From NCBI RefSeq assembly GCF_001643015.1, contig NZ_CP015622.1, positions 695,358 to 759,357 of the forward strand: DNA of 64,000 nucleotides, written 5' to 3'. Shown piece by piece: positions 16,968-26,632 of the stretch (positions within the stretch are counted from its first letter, which is position 1; each line of letters starts with the position of its first letter). A program made the position numbers and the translations under genes. The stretch comes from Corynebacterium crudilactis (GTDB lineage Bacteria; Actinomycetota; Actinomycetes; Mycobacteriales; Mycobacteriaceae). A model generated the notes under the pieces. The model worked only from the letters and a program-made list of their open reading frames with translations, was not told where the DNA came from and made no database searches.

Positions 16968-18560
16968 TTACAGTCTTCCTAACCAGCCCTGGACTTCCTC
17001 TTCCAACTGGCTCAACAACTGCGCTGCCTCATCATGAGAGCTCGCCTGGCCTACCTCCAAATACAGTTTGGCTTTAGCCTCAGTGCCGGACACACGCGCA
17101 ATCGCACGAATATGCACAGGACCCACCTGACCATGCAACGCAATACCCTGATTTTCAGGAAGCGTAAGGGGCAAGACAGCCACACCAATCAGCTCACTCG
17201 GAGGATGCGCAATCCAATTACCCACCAACTCCCGTGGATTAGTCGTGCGTACTGCAATCTGCGAAGACGCAAAATAGCCATAACGGCGATACAGCTCATG
17301 AAGTTTGTCCTGCAGGCTAGTGCCTTGAGATTTCAGCTCTGCCGCCCAAGCTGCCATGAAAAGAGCAGTAGCAATACCATCTTTGTCCGGCACCATATCA
17401 GGAGCAGGACACGTACCCACTGCTTCCTCATAAGCAAAACTTAACGGCCCGACATGCTCATCAGCAGCACGTGATAAGTTCTTAAACCCCGTGAGCGTCT
17501 CAGAATAATCCCAGCCCTTATCCTCCGCAATGATGCTGAGCAGCTGCGAAGACACCACAGTGGTGGCTACCACCGGACGCGGACCCACACCGGAGTATTC
17601 CGACACCAAACGCGTAGCCAACAATGTGCCCACCTCATCACCCGATAACATACGGTGACCACCATCGGCAGTGCGGATACCCACAGCACAACGATCAGCA
17701 TCAGGATCAAGCGCAAATAAAATATCCGCGTTCTTTTCCCTAGCCCGCTCCAACAACAACTTAATAGCAGAAGGCTCTTCAGGATTCGGAAAAGGCACCG
17801 TAGGAAACGTCGGATCCGGATGCTGCTGAGCTTTCACCGAATGCGTATGTGGGAAACCCGCAAATTGGAAAGCATTCGACATCGCACGACCACCAACACC
17901 ATGCATAGCGGTATAGACCACTCGCAAATTCCCACGCTCAGAATTCACCCGCAACAAATCAGCCTGATCCGGAGTCACCAACGACACCAACTCATCAACA
18001 TAACGACGCAATTGATCCGCAGTTGGACGCACCGTCACCCGAGGCACTCGAATCGGATCTTCCACCGCATCGATATGTGCCTCAAGACCTTCCTCCAACT
18101 CGGAATACAACTGACGACCATTCGACAAAAACACCTTGTAGCCATTATCCGCAGCACCATTATGCGAAGCCGTAATCTGCACCCCCGCATCCAAACCATG
18201 CTTGTTCACCAACCATGGAATAAGCGGCGTCGGACTTGGCGTAGGCAACAACGTGACCTCAAACCCGGCCCCCGCAAAAACCTCCGCAGTAGTAGCCGCA
18301 AAAGTATGCGAACCATAACGAGCGTCATAGCCCACCACAACCCGCAACGGGCCATCCTGGGGGTACAAAGTCCTGCCGATTCCAGTCTCATCCTCAGGGA
18401 CCAAATGCGGCACCGGATTAAGCGCAGCACGCTCCGCTAACCAACTAGCAAGACCTGCCGTAGTCCGAGTTACCTGCAAAACATTCATCTGATGGCGTGC
18501 TGGGCCAACAGGTGCACGCAAACCTGCAGTGCCAAAACTAAGCTGACGAGACTCGTCCAT
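16968..18560 (-). CDS. Phosphomannomutase/phosphoglucomutase (PmmB type)
   Basis: A 530-residue alpha-D-phosphohexomutase interconverting hexose 1- and 6-phosphates. The four family motifs are all present: the phosphoserine loop ITASHNGAADNGYK, the metal-binding LDPDADRCAV, the sugar-binding YEEAVGTCP and the phosphate-binding VSGTEAKAKLYL. The long form with the extended C-terminus matches the PgmA2/PmmB group, active on mannose, glucose or deoxyribose phosphates; sequence alone does not settle the substrate. I use the ATG at 18560, which begins MDESRQLSFGTAGLR. Its position beside upp parallels mycobacterial pmmB and suggests a nucleoside/pentose-salvage role. Confidence 0.88.
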   Translation of the reverse strand: MDESRQLSFGTAGLRAPVGPARHQMNVLQVTRTTAGLASWLAERAALNPVPHLVPEDETGIGRTLYPQDGPLRVVVGYDARYGSHTFAATTAEVFAGAGFEVTLLPTPSPTPLIPWLVNKHGLDAGVQITASHNGAADNGYKVFLSNGRQLYSELEEGLEAHIDAVEDPIRVPRVTVRPTADQLRRYVDELVSLVTPDQADLLRVNSERGNLRVVYTAMHGVGGRAMSNAFQFAGFPHTHSVKAQQHPDPTFPTVPFPNPEEPSAIKLLLERAREKNADILFALDPDADRCAVGIRTADGGHRMLSGDEVGTLLATRLVSEYSGVGPRPVVATTVVSSQLLSIIAEDKGWDYSETLTGFKNLSRAADEHVGPLSFAYEEAVGTCPAPDMVPDKDGIATALFMAAWAAELKSQGTSLQDKLHELYRRYGYFASSQIAVRTTNPRELVGNWIAHPPSELIGVAVLPLTLPENQGIALHGQVGPVHIRAIARVSGTEAKAKLYLEVGQASSHDEAAQLLSQLEEEVQGWLGRL

Positions 18561-18663
18561 GAACACCCCGATCCTTTGTTTTTGTGGGATCACTATTAGA
18601 CTTGACTCTACCGCGCTGTAGGTATTCCTGATATGCCTGCGGAAAAACAGAAAGGTATTTCAC

Positions 18664-19851
18664 GTGATGGAAATTGGTGAGCAGGTTGTCGCATGGATGG
18701 ACCGCCACCATGACGAGGTCATAGAGTGGCGTAGACATCTACACAGTCACCCTGAGCTTTCTCATATGGAATACCGCACCACTGAGTATTTGGCTTCAGT
18801 ACTTAAAGCACATGGCCTCGATCCACACTTGTTCCCAGGCACCGGCCTGATGGTCGATATTGGGCCAGAGGGGGATTCCCGCCTGGCTTTCCGCGCAGAT
18901 ATTGATGCGTTGCCATTGGTTGAATCAACAGAGCTTCCCTTTGCCTCTCAAACCACCGGAGTAGCGCACGCCTGCGGACATGATGTGCATACCGTGATTG
19001 CGTTGGCACTTGCGTGTGCGCTCAGCACCATCGAGTTGCCCATTGGTATTCGCGTGATTTTCCAGCCTGCCGAAGAAGTAATGACCGGTGGTGCCACCGA
19101 CGTTATTGCTCATGGAGGTTTGGATGGCGTCGACGCCATTTATGCCATCCATGTGGAACCTAAATTGAAGGTTGGACGCGTCGGAATTCGCGCCGGAGCG
19201 ATCACTTCTGCCTCCGATGTGATTGAAATCAGAGTCAAGGGTGAAGGGGGACACAGCGCACGTCCTCACTTATCCGCTGATGTGGTCTACGCATTGAGCA
19301 AATTGGTAGTGGATCTTCCCGGACTTTTATCTAGGCGAATCGATCCGCGTACCGGAACTGTCTTGGTTTTCGGCACCATCAATGCGGGCTATGCGCCAAA
19401 CGCAATTCCTGATTCCGGCAGTGTGTCCGGAACCTTGCGCACCGCCGATATTTCCACCTGGCGAGATATGCGTCCACTAGTCGCTGAGCTGGTAGAACAG
19501 GTGTTAGCACCCACTGGAGTTAACCATGAACTGATCTATAATCCAGGTGTTCCACCAGTGCTTAATGATGATGTAGCCACCGCTTTATTGGCCAGTGCCG
19601 CCCGCGATATGGACACCCAATCAGTGGTTCAAGCCCCTCAATCATCAGGTGGCGAAGACTTCTCTTGGTACCTCGAACACGTGCCTGGATCGATGGCTCG
19701 ACTGGGGTGCTGGCCCGGATATGGACCACGCCAAGACCTGCATCAGAGTGATCTTGTGGTGGATGAACGGGCCATCGGGGTGGGTGTCAGACTGTTTGGA
19801 TCACTGGTGCAGCAGTACAGCAGTCGGTCCGAAGCTTTCTTAAAGCCTTAA
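18664..19851 (+). CDS. M20-family amidohydrolase
   Basis: A 395-residue zinc metallopeptidase of the M20D (hippurate hydrolase/IAA-amino acid hydrolase) group. Key features are RHLHSHPELSHMEYRTTEYL at the N-terminus, HACGHDVHTVIALALA with metal-binding residues, QPAEEVMTGGATDVIAHGGL with the catalytic Glu, the dimerisation domain with GEGGHSARPHLSADVVYALS, and SSGGEDFSWYLEHVPG near the C-terminus. It probably removes an acyl or amino acid group from a small amide. The GTG at 18664 is eight bases after GAAAGG; the next codon is ATG, so the start differs by one residue at most. Confidence 0.88.
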   Translation: MMEIGEQVVAWMDRHHDEVIEWRRHLHSHPELSHMEYRTTEYLASVLKAHGLDPHLFPGTGLMVDIGPEGDSRLAFRADIDALPLVESTELPFASQTTGVAHACGHDVHTVIALALACALSTIELPIGIRVIFQPAEEVMTGGATDVIAHGGLDGVDAIYAIHVEPKLKVGRVGIRAGAITSASDVIEIRVKGEGGHSARPHLSADVVYALSKLVVDLPGLLSRRIDPRTGTVLVFGTINAGYAPNAIPDSGSVSGTLRTADISTWRDMRPLVAELVEQVLAPTGVNHELIYNPGVPPVLNDDVATALLASAARDMDTQSVVQAPQSSGGEDFSWYLEHVPGSMARLGCWPGYGPRQDLHQSDLVVDERAIGVGVRLFGSLVQQYSSRSEAFLKP

Positions 19852-19989
19852 TGGGGGTAGTGTGTAGGGCTGGCTCTAAAACGCTGACATGTCACCCAGG
19901 CCAAGTCAGTACTAATCATTTAGACTTGAAACCGCGCATCAGAGGTTTCAACTAGCATTCGCCCAGCTCACACGTGTGGAGGTGCCTTA

Positions 19990-21399
19990 ATGGCAAAGAG
20001 GATCGTAATTATCGGCGGTGGACCTGCAGGCTATGAAGCCGCACTCGCAGGCGCTAAGTATGGTGCGGAAGTTACCGTTATTGAAGATATTGGAGTAGGC
20101 GGCTCTGCCGTCACCATGGACTGCGTGCCATCCAAATCCTTCATTGCGGGTACCGGAATCAAAACCGACCTCCGCCGTGCCGATGACATGGGACTAAACC
20201 GTGGTCTTGGCAAAGCTCACCTTGAGATCGATGCACTGAATTACCGCGTGAAGGCTCTGGCAAAGGCGCAGTCTGAGGATATTCTGGGACAGTTGCAGCG
20301 CTCAGATGTCCGCATGATTAATGGTGTTGGACGCTTCGACGATTACAACGTCAAGCAGACCACCCACTACATCAAGGTCACCCACAACGATGGCAGCGAA
20401 GAAACCATTGAGTGCGACCTTGTTCTGGTAGCAACCGGTGCAACACCTCGCATCCTGAAGGGCGCAGAGCCTGATGGAGAGCGTATCCTCACCTGGCGTC
20501 AGGTCTATGACATTGATGAACTTCCAACCCACCTCATCGTGGTTGGCTCCGGTGTGACCGGTGCTGAGTTTGTCTCTGCTTTTGCTGAGCTCGGCGTCAA
20601 GGTCACCATGGTTGCTTCCCGTGACCGCATTTTGCCTCACGATGATGCTGATGCAGCAGACGTGTTGGAAACTGTTCTGGCTGAGCGTGGTGTTTCTTTG
20701 GAAAAGCACGCTCGCGTTGAATCTGTCACCCGCACCGAAGATGGTGGTGTGTGTGTGCGCACCTCTGACGGCCGTGAAATCTTTGGCTCTCACGCACTGA
20801 TGACCGTTGGTTCCATCCCTAATACCGCCGATCTGGGCATGGATAATATCGGTGTTGAGCTGGCACCATCCGGCCATATCAAGGTGGATCGTGTTTCTCG
20901 CACGAACATCCCTGGCGTTTATGCTGCAGGCGACTGCACAGATTTGTTCCCACTCGCTTCTGTTGCTGCAATGCAGGGCCGTATCGCCATGTACCACGCA
21001 CTCGGTGAAGGCGTAAGCCCCATCCGTTTGAAGACTGTGGCAACGGCTGTGTTTACCCGCCCAGAAATTGCTGCTGTGGGTATTACTCATGCTCAGGTTG
21101 ATTCTGGTGAAGTATCAGCTCGCGTGGTTGTACTGCCATTGGCTACTAACCCACGTGCCAAGATGCGTTCCTTGCGCCACGGTTTCGTGAAGCTATTCTG
21201 CCGTCGCAACTCTGGTTTGATCGTGGGCGGCGTGGTTGTGGCTCCAACTGCATCTGAATTGATTCTTCCGATTGCCGTCGCGGTTACCAACCAATTGACG
21301 GTCGCTGATCTGGCAGAAACTTTCGCAGTGTACCCATCCCTCTCTGGTTCTATTACAGAAGCAGCCCGCCAGCTGGTTCAGCACGACGATTTGGGATAA
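19990..21399 (+). CDS. lpdA: LpdA-type flavoprotein disulfide reductase homologue (quinone reductase class)
   Basis: A 469-residue FAD/NAD(P)H two-dinucleotide-fold protein. FAD-binding GGGPAGYEAA begins at residue 8, the NAD(P)H motif is VGSGVTGAEFVSAFAELG, and the FAD-ribityl motif is PGVYAAGDCTDL. The redox-disulfide region reads GGSAVTMDCVPSKSFI: only one Cys remains and the usual CxxxxC pair is absent. This matches M. tuberculosis LpdA (Rv3303c), described as an NAD(P)H:quinone reductase rather than a lipoamide dehydrogenase. The C-terminal dimerisation domain is complete. It ends at a strong terminator. Confidence 0.88.
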   Translation: MAKRIVIIGGGPAGYEAALAGAKYGAEVTVIEDIGVGGSAVTMDCVPSKSFIAGTGIKTDLRRADDMGLNRGLGKAHLEIDALNYRVKALAKAQSEDILGQLQRSDVRMINGVGRFDDYNVKQTTHYIKVTHNDGSEETIECDLVLVATGATPRILKGAEPDGERILTWRQVYDIDELPTHLIVVGSGVTGAEFVSAFAELGVKVTMVASRDRILPHDDADAADVLETVLAERGVSLEKHARVESVTRTEDGGVCVRTSDGREIFGSHALMTVGSIPNTADLGMDNIGVELAPSGHIKVDRVSRTNIPGVYAAGDCTDLFPLASVAAMQGRIAMYHALGEGVSPIRLKTVATAVFTRPEIAAVGITHAQVDSGEVSARVVVLPLATNPRAKMRSLRHGFVKLFCRRNSGLIVGGVVVAPTASELILPIAVAVTNQLTVADLAETFAVYPSLSGSITEAARQLVQHDDLG

Positions 21400-21424
21400 G
21401 TTCTGCCCTATTTATCGGACATTA

Positions 21425-21458
21425 ACCCCGGGAACGCTTCATGCGTTCCCGGGGTTTT
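21425..21458 (+). terminator. Terminator after lpdA
   Basis: ACCCCGGGAACGC (21425-21437) pairs perfectly with GCGTTCCCGGGGT (21443-21455), closing a short loop, followed by further T residues. Confidence 0.85.
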
Positions 21459-21790
21459 CTTGTGAAGACAGCCCCGAGGGAGTGAAATCTTGCAAAGTTT
21501 GCAAATGACTTCGGATGTCAGATGTCTGCAGGTGGGGTGTGTGAACGTGTCAAAGTTGGCCAAGTTTTAAGGTATTGCACGGGTCCAAAAGTGTAACGGG
21601 GCTAACTGTTGGGGGGTTTTATTTCACGCGTTACATTAAGCCCTTTCGCAGGTCAGCGGATTCTTGGTGGGAAACCTGAATTGGAAAGCAAAATGCGATG
21701 TCTGATTGAGTGGATTGGGGGTTACGATACTTGAATGAAGTGACTGCCATCACCCTTGGTGGTCTCTTGTTGAAAGGAACAATAACTCTC
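21459..21790. other. pyc upstream regulatory gap
   Basis: This 332-bp stretch holds no convincing gene; an open frame from 21710 is only the in-frame extension of pyc. It carries a RamB-like site (21489-21501) and a loose GlxR-like half pattern, TGTGAACGTGTCA, near 21540. The length suggests a long leader or several regulatory inputs for pyc. Confidence 0.5.
21489..21501 (-). promoter_or_regulatory. Candidate RamB-binding motif upstream of pyc
   Basis: Read on the minus strand the 13 bases are CAAACTTTGCAAG, matching the RamB motif A-A/G-AACTTTGCAAA at 11 of 13 positions. RamB is the corynebacterial regulator of acetate metabolism. A site in front of pyruvate carboxylase is consistent with carbon-source control of anaplerosis. 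Confidence 0.5.
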
Positions 21791-24700
21791 GTGTCGACTA
21801 ACACATCCTCCACGCTTCCAGCATTCAAAAAGATCTTGGTTGCTAACCGCGGTGAAATCGCGGTTCGTGCATTCCGTGCAGCACTTGAAACTGGTGCAGC
21901 CACCGTCTCAATTTATCCTCGTGAAGATCGTGGATCATTCCACCGTTCTTTCGCTTCTGAAGCTGTTCTCATTGGTAAAGAAGGTTCGCCAGTTAAGGCG
22001 TACCTGGACATCGATGAAATTATCGGTGCAGCTAAAAAAGTTAAAGCAGATGCCATCTACCCGGGCTATGGCTTCTTGTCTGAAAATGCCCAGCTTGCGC
22101 GTGAATGTGCCGAAAATGGCATTACTTTTATCGGCCCCACTCCAGAAGTTCTAGATCTCACGGGAGATAAGTCCCGAGCGGTTACTGCTGCAAAAAAAGC
22201 GGGACTGCCTGTGTTGGCAGAGTCCACTCCGAGCAAAAATATTGACGACATTGTCAAGAGTGCGGAGGGGCAGACTTACCCGATTTTCGTGAAGGCAGTT
22301 GCTGGCGGCGGCGGACGTGGCATGCGTTTTGTTCCTAGCCCGGAAGAATTGCGTAAATTAGCTACCGAAGCGTCCCGTGAAGCTGAAGCTGCATTTGGCG
22401 ATGGTGCTGTGTACGTTGAGCGAGCTGTGTTAAACCCGCAGCACATTGAAGTGCAGATCCTGGGCGATCACACTGGCGATGTCGTGCACCTTTATGAACG
22501 TGACTGCTCTGTGCAGCGCCGACACCAAAAAGTTGTAGAAATTGCACCAGCACAGCACCTGGATCCAGCGTTACGCGAGCGCATCTGTGCTGATGCGGTG
22601 AAGTTTTGCCGTTCGATTGGCTACCAAGGCGCAGGCACTGTGGAATTCTTGGTTGATGAACAGGGAAACCATGTGTTCATTGAGATGAACCCACGTATTC
22701 AGGTTGAGCACACTGTCACTGAGGAAGTGACCGAAGTCGACCTGGTGAAGGCTCAGATGCGTTTGGCAGCTGGCGCTACCTTGAAGGAATTGGGACTTAC
22801 CCAAGACAAGATTCATACCCATGGTGCCGCACTGCAATGCCGTATCACCACTGAGGATCCTAACAATGGATTCCGCCCAGATACCGGAACTATCACCTCT
22901 TACCGATCCCCAGGCGGAGCTGGCGTTCGTCTTGATGGTGCAGCTCAGTTGGGTGGAGAAATCACCGCGCACTTTGATTCCATGCTGGTGAAGATGACCT
23001 GTCGTGGCTCCGATTTTGCAACTGCAGTAGCTCGCGCACAGCGTGCCTTAGCTGAATTCAATGTTTCTGGTGTGGCTACCAATATTGGCTTCTTGCGTGC
23101 ACTTCTTCGTGAAGAAGACTTTACTTCCAAGCGCATTGCTACTGGTTTCATTGCTGATCACCCACATCTTTTGCAGGCGCCACCTGCTGATGATGAGCAG
23201 GGAAGGATCCTTGATTACCTGGCGGATATCACCGTGAATAAGCCTCATGGTGTGAGGCCAGTTGATGTGGCAGCGCCTATCGATAAGCTGCCAAATATCA
23301 AGGACCTGGCACTGCCACGCGGTTCCCGTGACCGTCTCAAGCAGCTTGGACCTGCAGCGTTTGCCCGCGATCTGCGCGAGCAAGATGCACTAGCAGTTAC
23401 CGATACTACGTTCCGTGATGCCCATCAGTCGTTGCTGGCAACTCGTGTCCGCGCGTTTGCATTGATCCCTGCGGCAGAGGCCGTCGCAAAGCTGACTCCT
23501 GAGCTGTTATCCGTGGAAGCTTGGGGCGGTGCCACCTACGATGTGGCCATGCGTTTCCTCTTTGAGGATCCATGGGCAAGGCTCGACGAGCTGCGCGAGG
23601 CGATGCCGAATGTCAATATTCAGATGTTGCTTCGCGGACGCAACACTGTTGGCTACACTCCGTACCCAGATTCCGTTTGCCGTGCATTTGTGAAGGAAGC
23701 CGCCAACTCTGGTGTGGATATTTTCCGTATCTTCGATGCGCTCAACGATGTTTCTCAGATGCGCCCAGCAATCGACGCGGTGCTAGAAACCAACACGGCT
23801 GTGGCAGAAGTTGCGATGGCTTATTCTGGTGATCTTTCCGATCCAAATGAAAAGCTGTACACGCTGGATTACTACCTGAAGATGGCAGAAGAGATCGTCA
23901 AGTCTGGCGCTCATATTCTTGCGATTAAGGATATGGCCGGATTGCTCCGCCCAGCTGCGGCAACCAAGTTGGTCACTGCGCTGCGCCGTGAATTTGAGCT
24001 ACCAGTGCACGTGCACACCCATGACACTGCCGGCGGACAGCTAGCCACCTACTTCGCTGCAGCTCAAGCCGGTGCAGATGCTGTGGATGGTGCTTCCGCG
24101 CCACTGTCTGGCACCACCTCACAGCCTTCACTATCTGCAATTGTGGCAGCCTTCGCACACACCCGTCGCGATACCGGACTGAGCCTTGATGCGGTGTCTG
24201 ACCTTGAGCCATACTGGGAAGCTGTTCGTGGCCTCTACCTGCCATTTGAATCCGGTACCCCAGGTCCAACCGGGCGCGTTTACCGCCATGAAATCCCAGG
24301 TGGACAGCTCTCCAACTTGCGTGCACAGGCCACTGCGCTGGGACTTGCAGATCGTTTTGAACTGATCGAAGACAACTACTCAGCCGTGAATGAGATGCTG
24401 GGACGACCAACCAAGGTCACTCCATCATCTAAGGTCGTTGGCGATCTTGCGCTCCATCTTGTGGGCGCAGGTGTTGATCCAGCAGACTTTGCTGCCGATC
24501 CACAAAAGTACGATATTCCAGATTCTGTCATCGCATTCTTGCGTGGTGAACTTGGCAACCCTCCAGGAGGCTGGCCAGAGCCGCTGCGTACCCGCGCTCT
24601 GGAAGGTCGCTCTGAAGGCAAGGCACCGTTGACTGAGGTTCCTGCTGAGGAACAAAAACACCTTGATTCCGATGATTCTGCGGAGCGACGCAGCAGCCTC

Positions 24701-25213
24701 AACCGACTGCTCTTCCCGAAGCCAACTGAAGAATTCCTCGAGCACCGCCGACGCTTTGGCAACACCTCAGCGCTGGATGATCGTGAATTCTTCTACGGAT
24801 TAGTAGAGGGCCGAGAGACTATTATTCGCTTGCCAGAAGTAAGCACCCCATTGCTGGTTCGTCTCGATGCGATTTCCGAGCCTGATGATAAGGGCATGCG
24901 CAACGTGGTCACCAACGTCAATGGCCAGATCCGCCCAATGCGTGTGCGTGATCATTCCGTTGAATCTGTCACTGCAACCGCAGAAAAGGCTGATACCTCC
25001 AATATGGGTCATGTTGCCGCACCATTTGCTGGCGTTGTCACCGTGACTGTCGCAGAAGGCGATGAGGTTAAGGCTGGAGATGCAGTTGCAATCATCGAAG
25101 CTATGAAGATGGAAGCAACGATCACAGCTTCCAGCGATGGCACGATCGAGCGCGTTGTTGTTCCTGCTGCAACAAAGGTGGAAGGCGGCGATTTGATCGT
25201 CGTAGTTTCTTAA
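21791..25213 (+). CDS. pyc: Pyruvate carboxylase
   Basis: A 1140-residue biotin enzyme converting pyruvate, bicarbonate and ATP to oxaloacetate, the main anaplerotic route on sugars in this genus. The order is: biotin carboxylase (about 1-460; [39 protein letters not shown]); carboxyltransferase (about 530-830; DTTFRDAHQSLLATR, AIKDMAGLL, HVHTHDTAGGQ metal and substrate sites); linker/allosteric region; and BCCP domain with biotinyl Lys in IEAMKMEAT. The GTG start begins MSTNTSSTLPAFKKIL, as in known corynebacterial Pyc; an open frame extends 27 codons further up but is unlikely to be used. BirA, encoded 17.5 kb downstream, should biotinylate it. Confidence 0.98.
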   Translation: MSTNTSSTLPAFKKILVANRGEIAVRAFRAALETGAATVSIYPREDRGSFHRSFASEAVLIGKEGSPVKAYLDIDEIIGAAKKVKADAIYPGYGFLSENAQLARECAENGITFIGPTPEVLDLTGDKSRAVTAAKKAGLPVLAESTPSKNIDDIVKSAEGQTYPIFVKAVAGGGGRGMRFVPSPEELRKLATEASREAEAAFGDGAVYVERAVLNPQHIEVQILGDHTGDVVHLYERDCSVQRRHQKVVEIAPAQHLDPALRERICADAVKFCRSIGYQGAGTVEFLVDEQGNHVFIEMNPRIQVEHTVTEEVTEVDLVKAQMRLAAGATLKELGLTQDKIHTHGAALQCRITTEDPNNGFRPDTGTITSYRSPGGAGVRLDGAAQLGGEITAHFDSMLVKMTCRGSDFATAVARAQRALAEFNVSGVATNIGFLRALLREEDFTSKRIATGFIADHPHLLQAPPADDEQGRILDYLADITVNKPHGVRPVDVAAPIDKLPNIKDLALPRGSRDRLKQLGPAAFARDLREQDALAVTDTTFRDAHQSLLATRVRAFALIPAAEAVAKLTPELLSVEAWGGATYDVAMRFLFEDPWARLDELREAMPNVNIQMLLRGRNTVGYTPYPDSVCRAFVKEAANSGVDIFRIFDALNDVSQMRPAIDAVLETNTAVAEVAMAYSGDLSDPNEKLYTLDYYLKMAEEIVKSGAHILAIKDMAGLLRPAAATKLVTALRREFELPVHVHTHDTAGGQLATYFAAAQAGADAVDGASAPLSGTTSQPSLSAIVAAFAHTRRDTGLSLDAVSDLEPYWEAVRGLYLPFESGTPGPTGRVYRHEIPGGQLSNLRAQATALGLADRFELIEDNYSAVNEMLGRPTKVTPSSKVVGDLALHLVGAGVDPADFAADPQKYDIPDSVIAFLRGELGNPPGGWPEPLRTRALEGRSEGKAPLTEVPAEEQKHLDSDDSAERRSSLNRLLFPKPTEEFLEHRRRFGNTSALDDREFFYGLVEGRETIIRLPEVSTPLLVRLDAISEPDDKGMRNVVTNVNGQIRPMRVRDHSVESVTATAEKADTSNMGHVAAPFAGVVTVTVAEGDEVKAGDAVAIIEAMKMEATITASSDGTIERVVVPAATKVEGGDLIVVVS

Positions 25214-25227
25214 GCGCCTGTTCTTAA

Positions 25228-25271
25228 AAGCTCCCGCTCTTCTTATGTGGAAAGAGAGCGGGAGCTTTTTC
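25228..25271 (+). terminator. Terminator after pyc
   Basis: AGCTCCCGCTCT (25229-25240) pairs with AGAGCGGGAGCT (25255-25266) over a 14-base loop and is followed by TTTTT. Confidence 0.85.
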
Positions 25272-25393
25272 GTCTGTTTAAGGGGATGAAATTTTAGAAT
25301 GAGTAAATTTGTGTGGGCGTGGCCTTATGAAGCGCTGAGGATCGATTCTGGGAAGGCGCTTTTTCAGGGACTCAAATGCAGTTTTTTGGCGGG

Positions 25394-25452
25394 CCTGGAC
25401 AGGACGACCAAGGTCTGAGCAGGCATCATAAATCTTGGTCGCTTTGTCTGGT
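25394..25452. repeat. Degraded copy of the GACCAA palindromic element
   Basis: CCTGGACAGGACGACCAAG and CTTGGTCGCTTTGTCTGG face each other across about 22 bases. The arms clearly resemble the perfect 18-bp arms of the element at 4883-5013 but are diverged and closer together. The remainder of the 25272-25605 gap shows no gene. Confidence 0.5.
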
Positions 25453-25605
25453 TTTGTTGTTGGAAGGCTATGGTGGCCTGTGTATATGACGAGATGGGCA
25501 CGCAAAGTGGACCAATTAATGAAAAAGACTTTCAATAAAGCGTTGATCGGTGTATTCTCGTGATTCCCATCAAGTAGTTTTCGACTTTTAAGAGGAGTCC
25601 CTCGC

Positions 25606-26553
25606 ATGTCACCCCTGCCAACTTCATCCAAATCCTCAGATCACATCATCGATGTAGCCATTGTCGGTGCTGGCCCGGCTGGGCTTGCTGCAGCAGTTGC
25701 TCTCGGCCGTTCTTTGCGCAGTGTAACCATCATCGACGCAGGTCAACCGCGAAACCGCTATGCTCATGCAGCGCACAATACGCTCGGCCAAGAGGGAATT
25801 TCCCCTGCTGAACTCCTCGAAAAGGGCCGCGCCGAAGCGCGTTCCTATGGCGTGAACATTAACTCCGGGCGTGTGGAAAAGGTGCAGCGTGGCAGCGACT
25901 CCTTCGCCATAACGCTTGACGACGCCTCCCTCCTTCACGCCCGGCGCATCATCTTGGCACACGGTGCCGTTGATGAATTACCAGAGATTGACGGTCTGAT
26001 GGAGCTGTGGGGAACCAAGGTTTTGCACTGCCCTTATTGCCACGGATTTGAGGCTCGTGGCGCGGAGATCGTGGTGTTGAATACTTCGTCGATGTCTGGA
26101 CATCAGGCTTTGATGTTTTCGCAGCTGTCACAGAAAGTGACGTTGGTGGGCATCATAGATCTTGAGGAGCACACCAGGGCGCTGCTTGAAAAAGCTGGTG
26201 TCAAGGTGGTTCGGGATGATGTTGTCAGCGTTGCTGCGGTAGGAGACGGCGTGGATATGACGCTCGCATCCGGTGACAGTATGCAGAGCGATTTCATTGT
26301 GGTTGCCACCCGTCCGATGGCAGATGACAGCTTGTATTCCCAATTGGGTGGAGAGATGGAAGAGGGGCCAATGGGGCGCTCGATTCCATCGTCACCAAGC
26401 GGTCGCACTCCAATTGAAGGAGTGTGGGCAGCTGGAAATGCTCAGGCAGCCAACTCGATGGTTTATGCTTCTGCGGCTCAAGGTGTGATGGCTGGTGCTG
26501 AGATTAACTTTGATCTGATTTTGGCAGATATCGCCGATGCGGATTCTCAGTAA
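25606..26553 (+). CDS. Thioredoxin-reductase-like FAD/NAD(P)H oxidoreductase
   Basis: A 315-residue flavoprotein with the FAD motif VGAGPAGLAAAVALGRS at residues 20-36 and a C-terminal FAD loop GVWAAGNAQAANSMVYASAA. The place of the redox CATC of thioredoxin reductase reads VLHCPYCHGFEARG, a CPYCHG form seen in a separate group of TrxR-like proteins. These may use another partner than classical thioredoxin. The NADPH-motif region VVLNTSSMSGHQALMFSQL lacks a clean GxGxxA/G, so cofactor use is uncertain. AAGAGGAG upstream supports the ATG. It stands alone, 79 bp before prpD. Confidence 0.82.
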   Translation: MSPLPTSSKSSDHIIDVAIVGAGPAGLAAAVALGRSLRSVTIIDAGQPRNRYAHAAHNTLGQEGISPAELLEKGRAEARSYGVNINSGRVEKVQRGSDSFAITLDDASLLHARRIILAHGAVDELPEIDGLMELWGTKVLHCPYCHGFEARGAEIVVLNTSSMSGHQALMFSQLSQKVTLVGIIDLEEHTRALLEKAGVKVVRDDVVSVAAVGDGVDMTLASGDSMQSDFIVVATRPMADDSLYSQLGGEMEEGPMGRSIPSSPSGRTPIEGVWAAGNAQAANSMVYASAAQGVMAGAEINFDLILADIADADSQ

Positions 26554-26632
26554 GAAAATTGTGGCTTGGGGCACACAATCGGCCTAGGGTGGAGGTATCG
26601 AAGAATTATCGAGCAACCTGAGGAGCCCCTCG

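Noticed and set aside
20302..21090. 262-codon open frame antisense to lpdA
   Set aside because: lpdA has all family motifs in its frame; the antisense frame has no recognisable domain and arises from codon bias.
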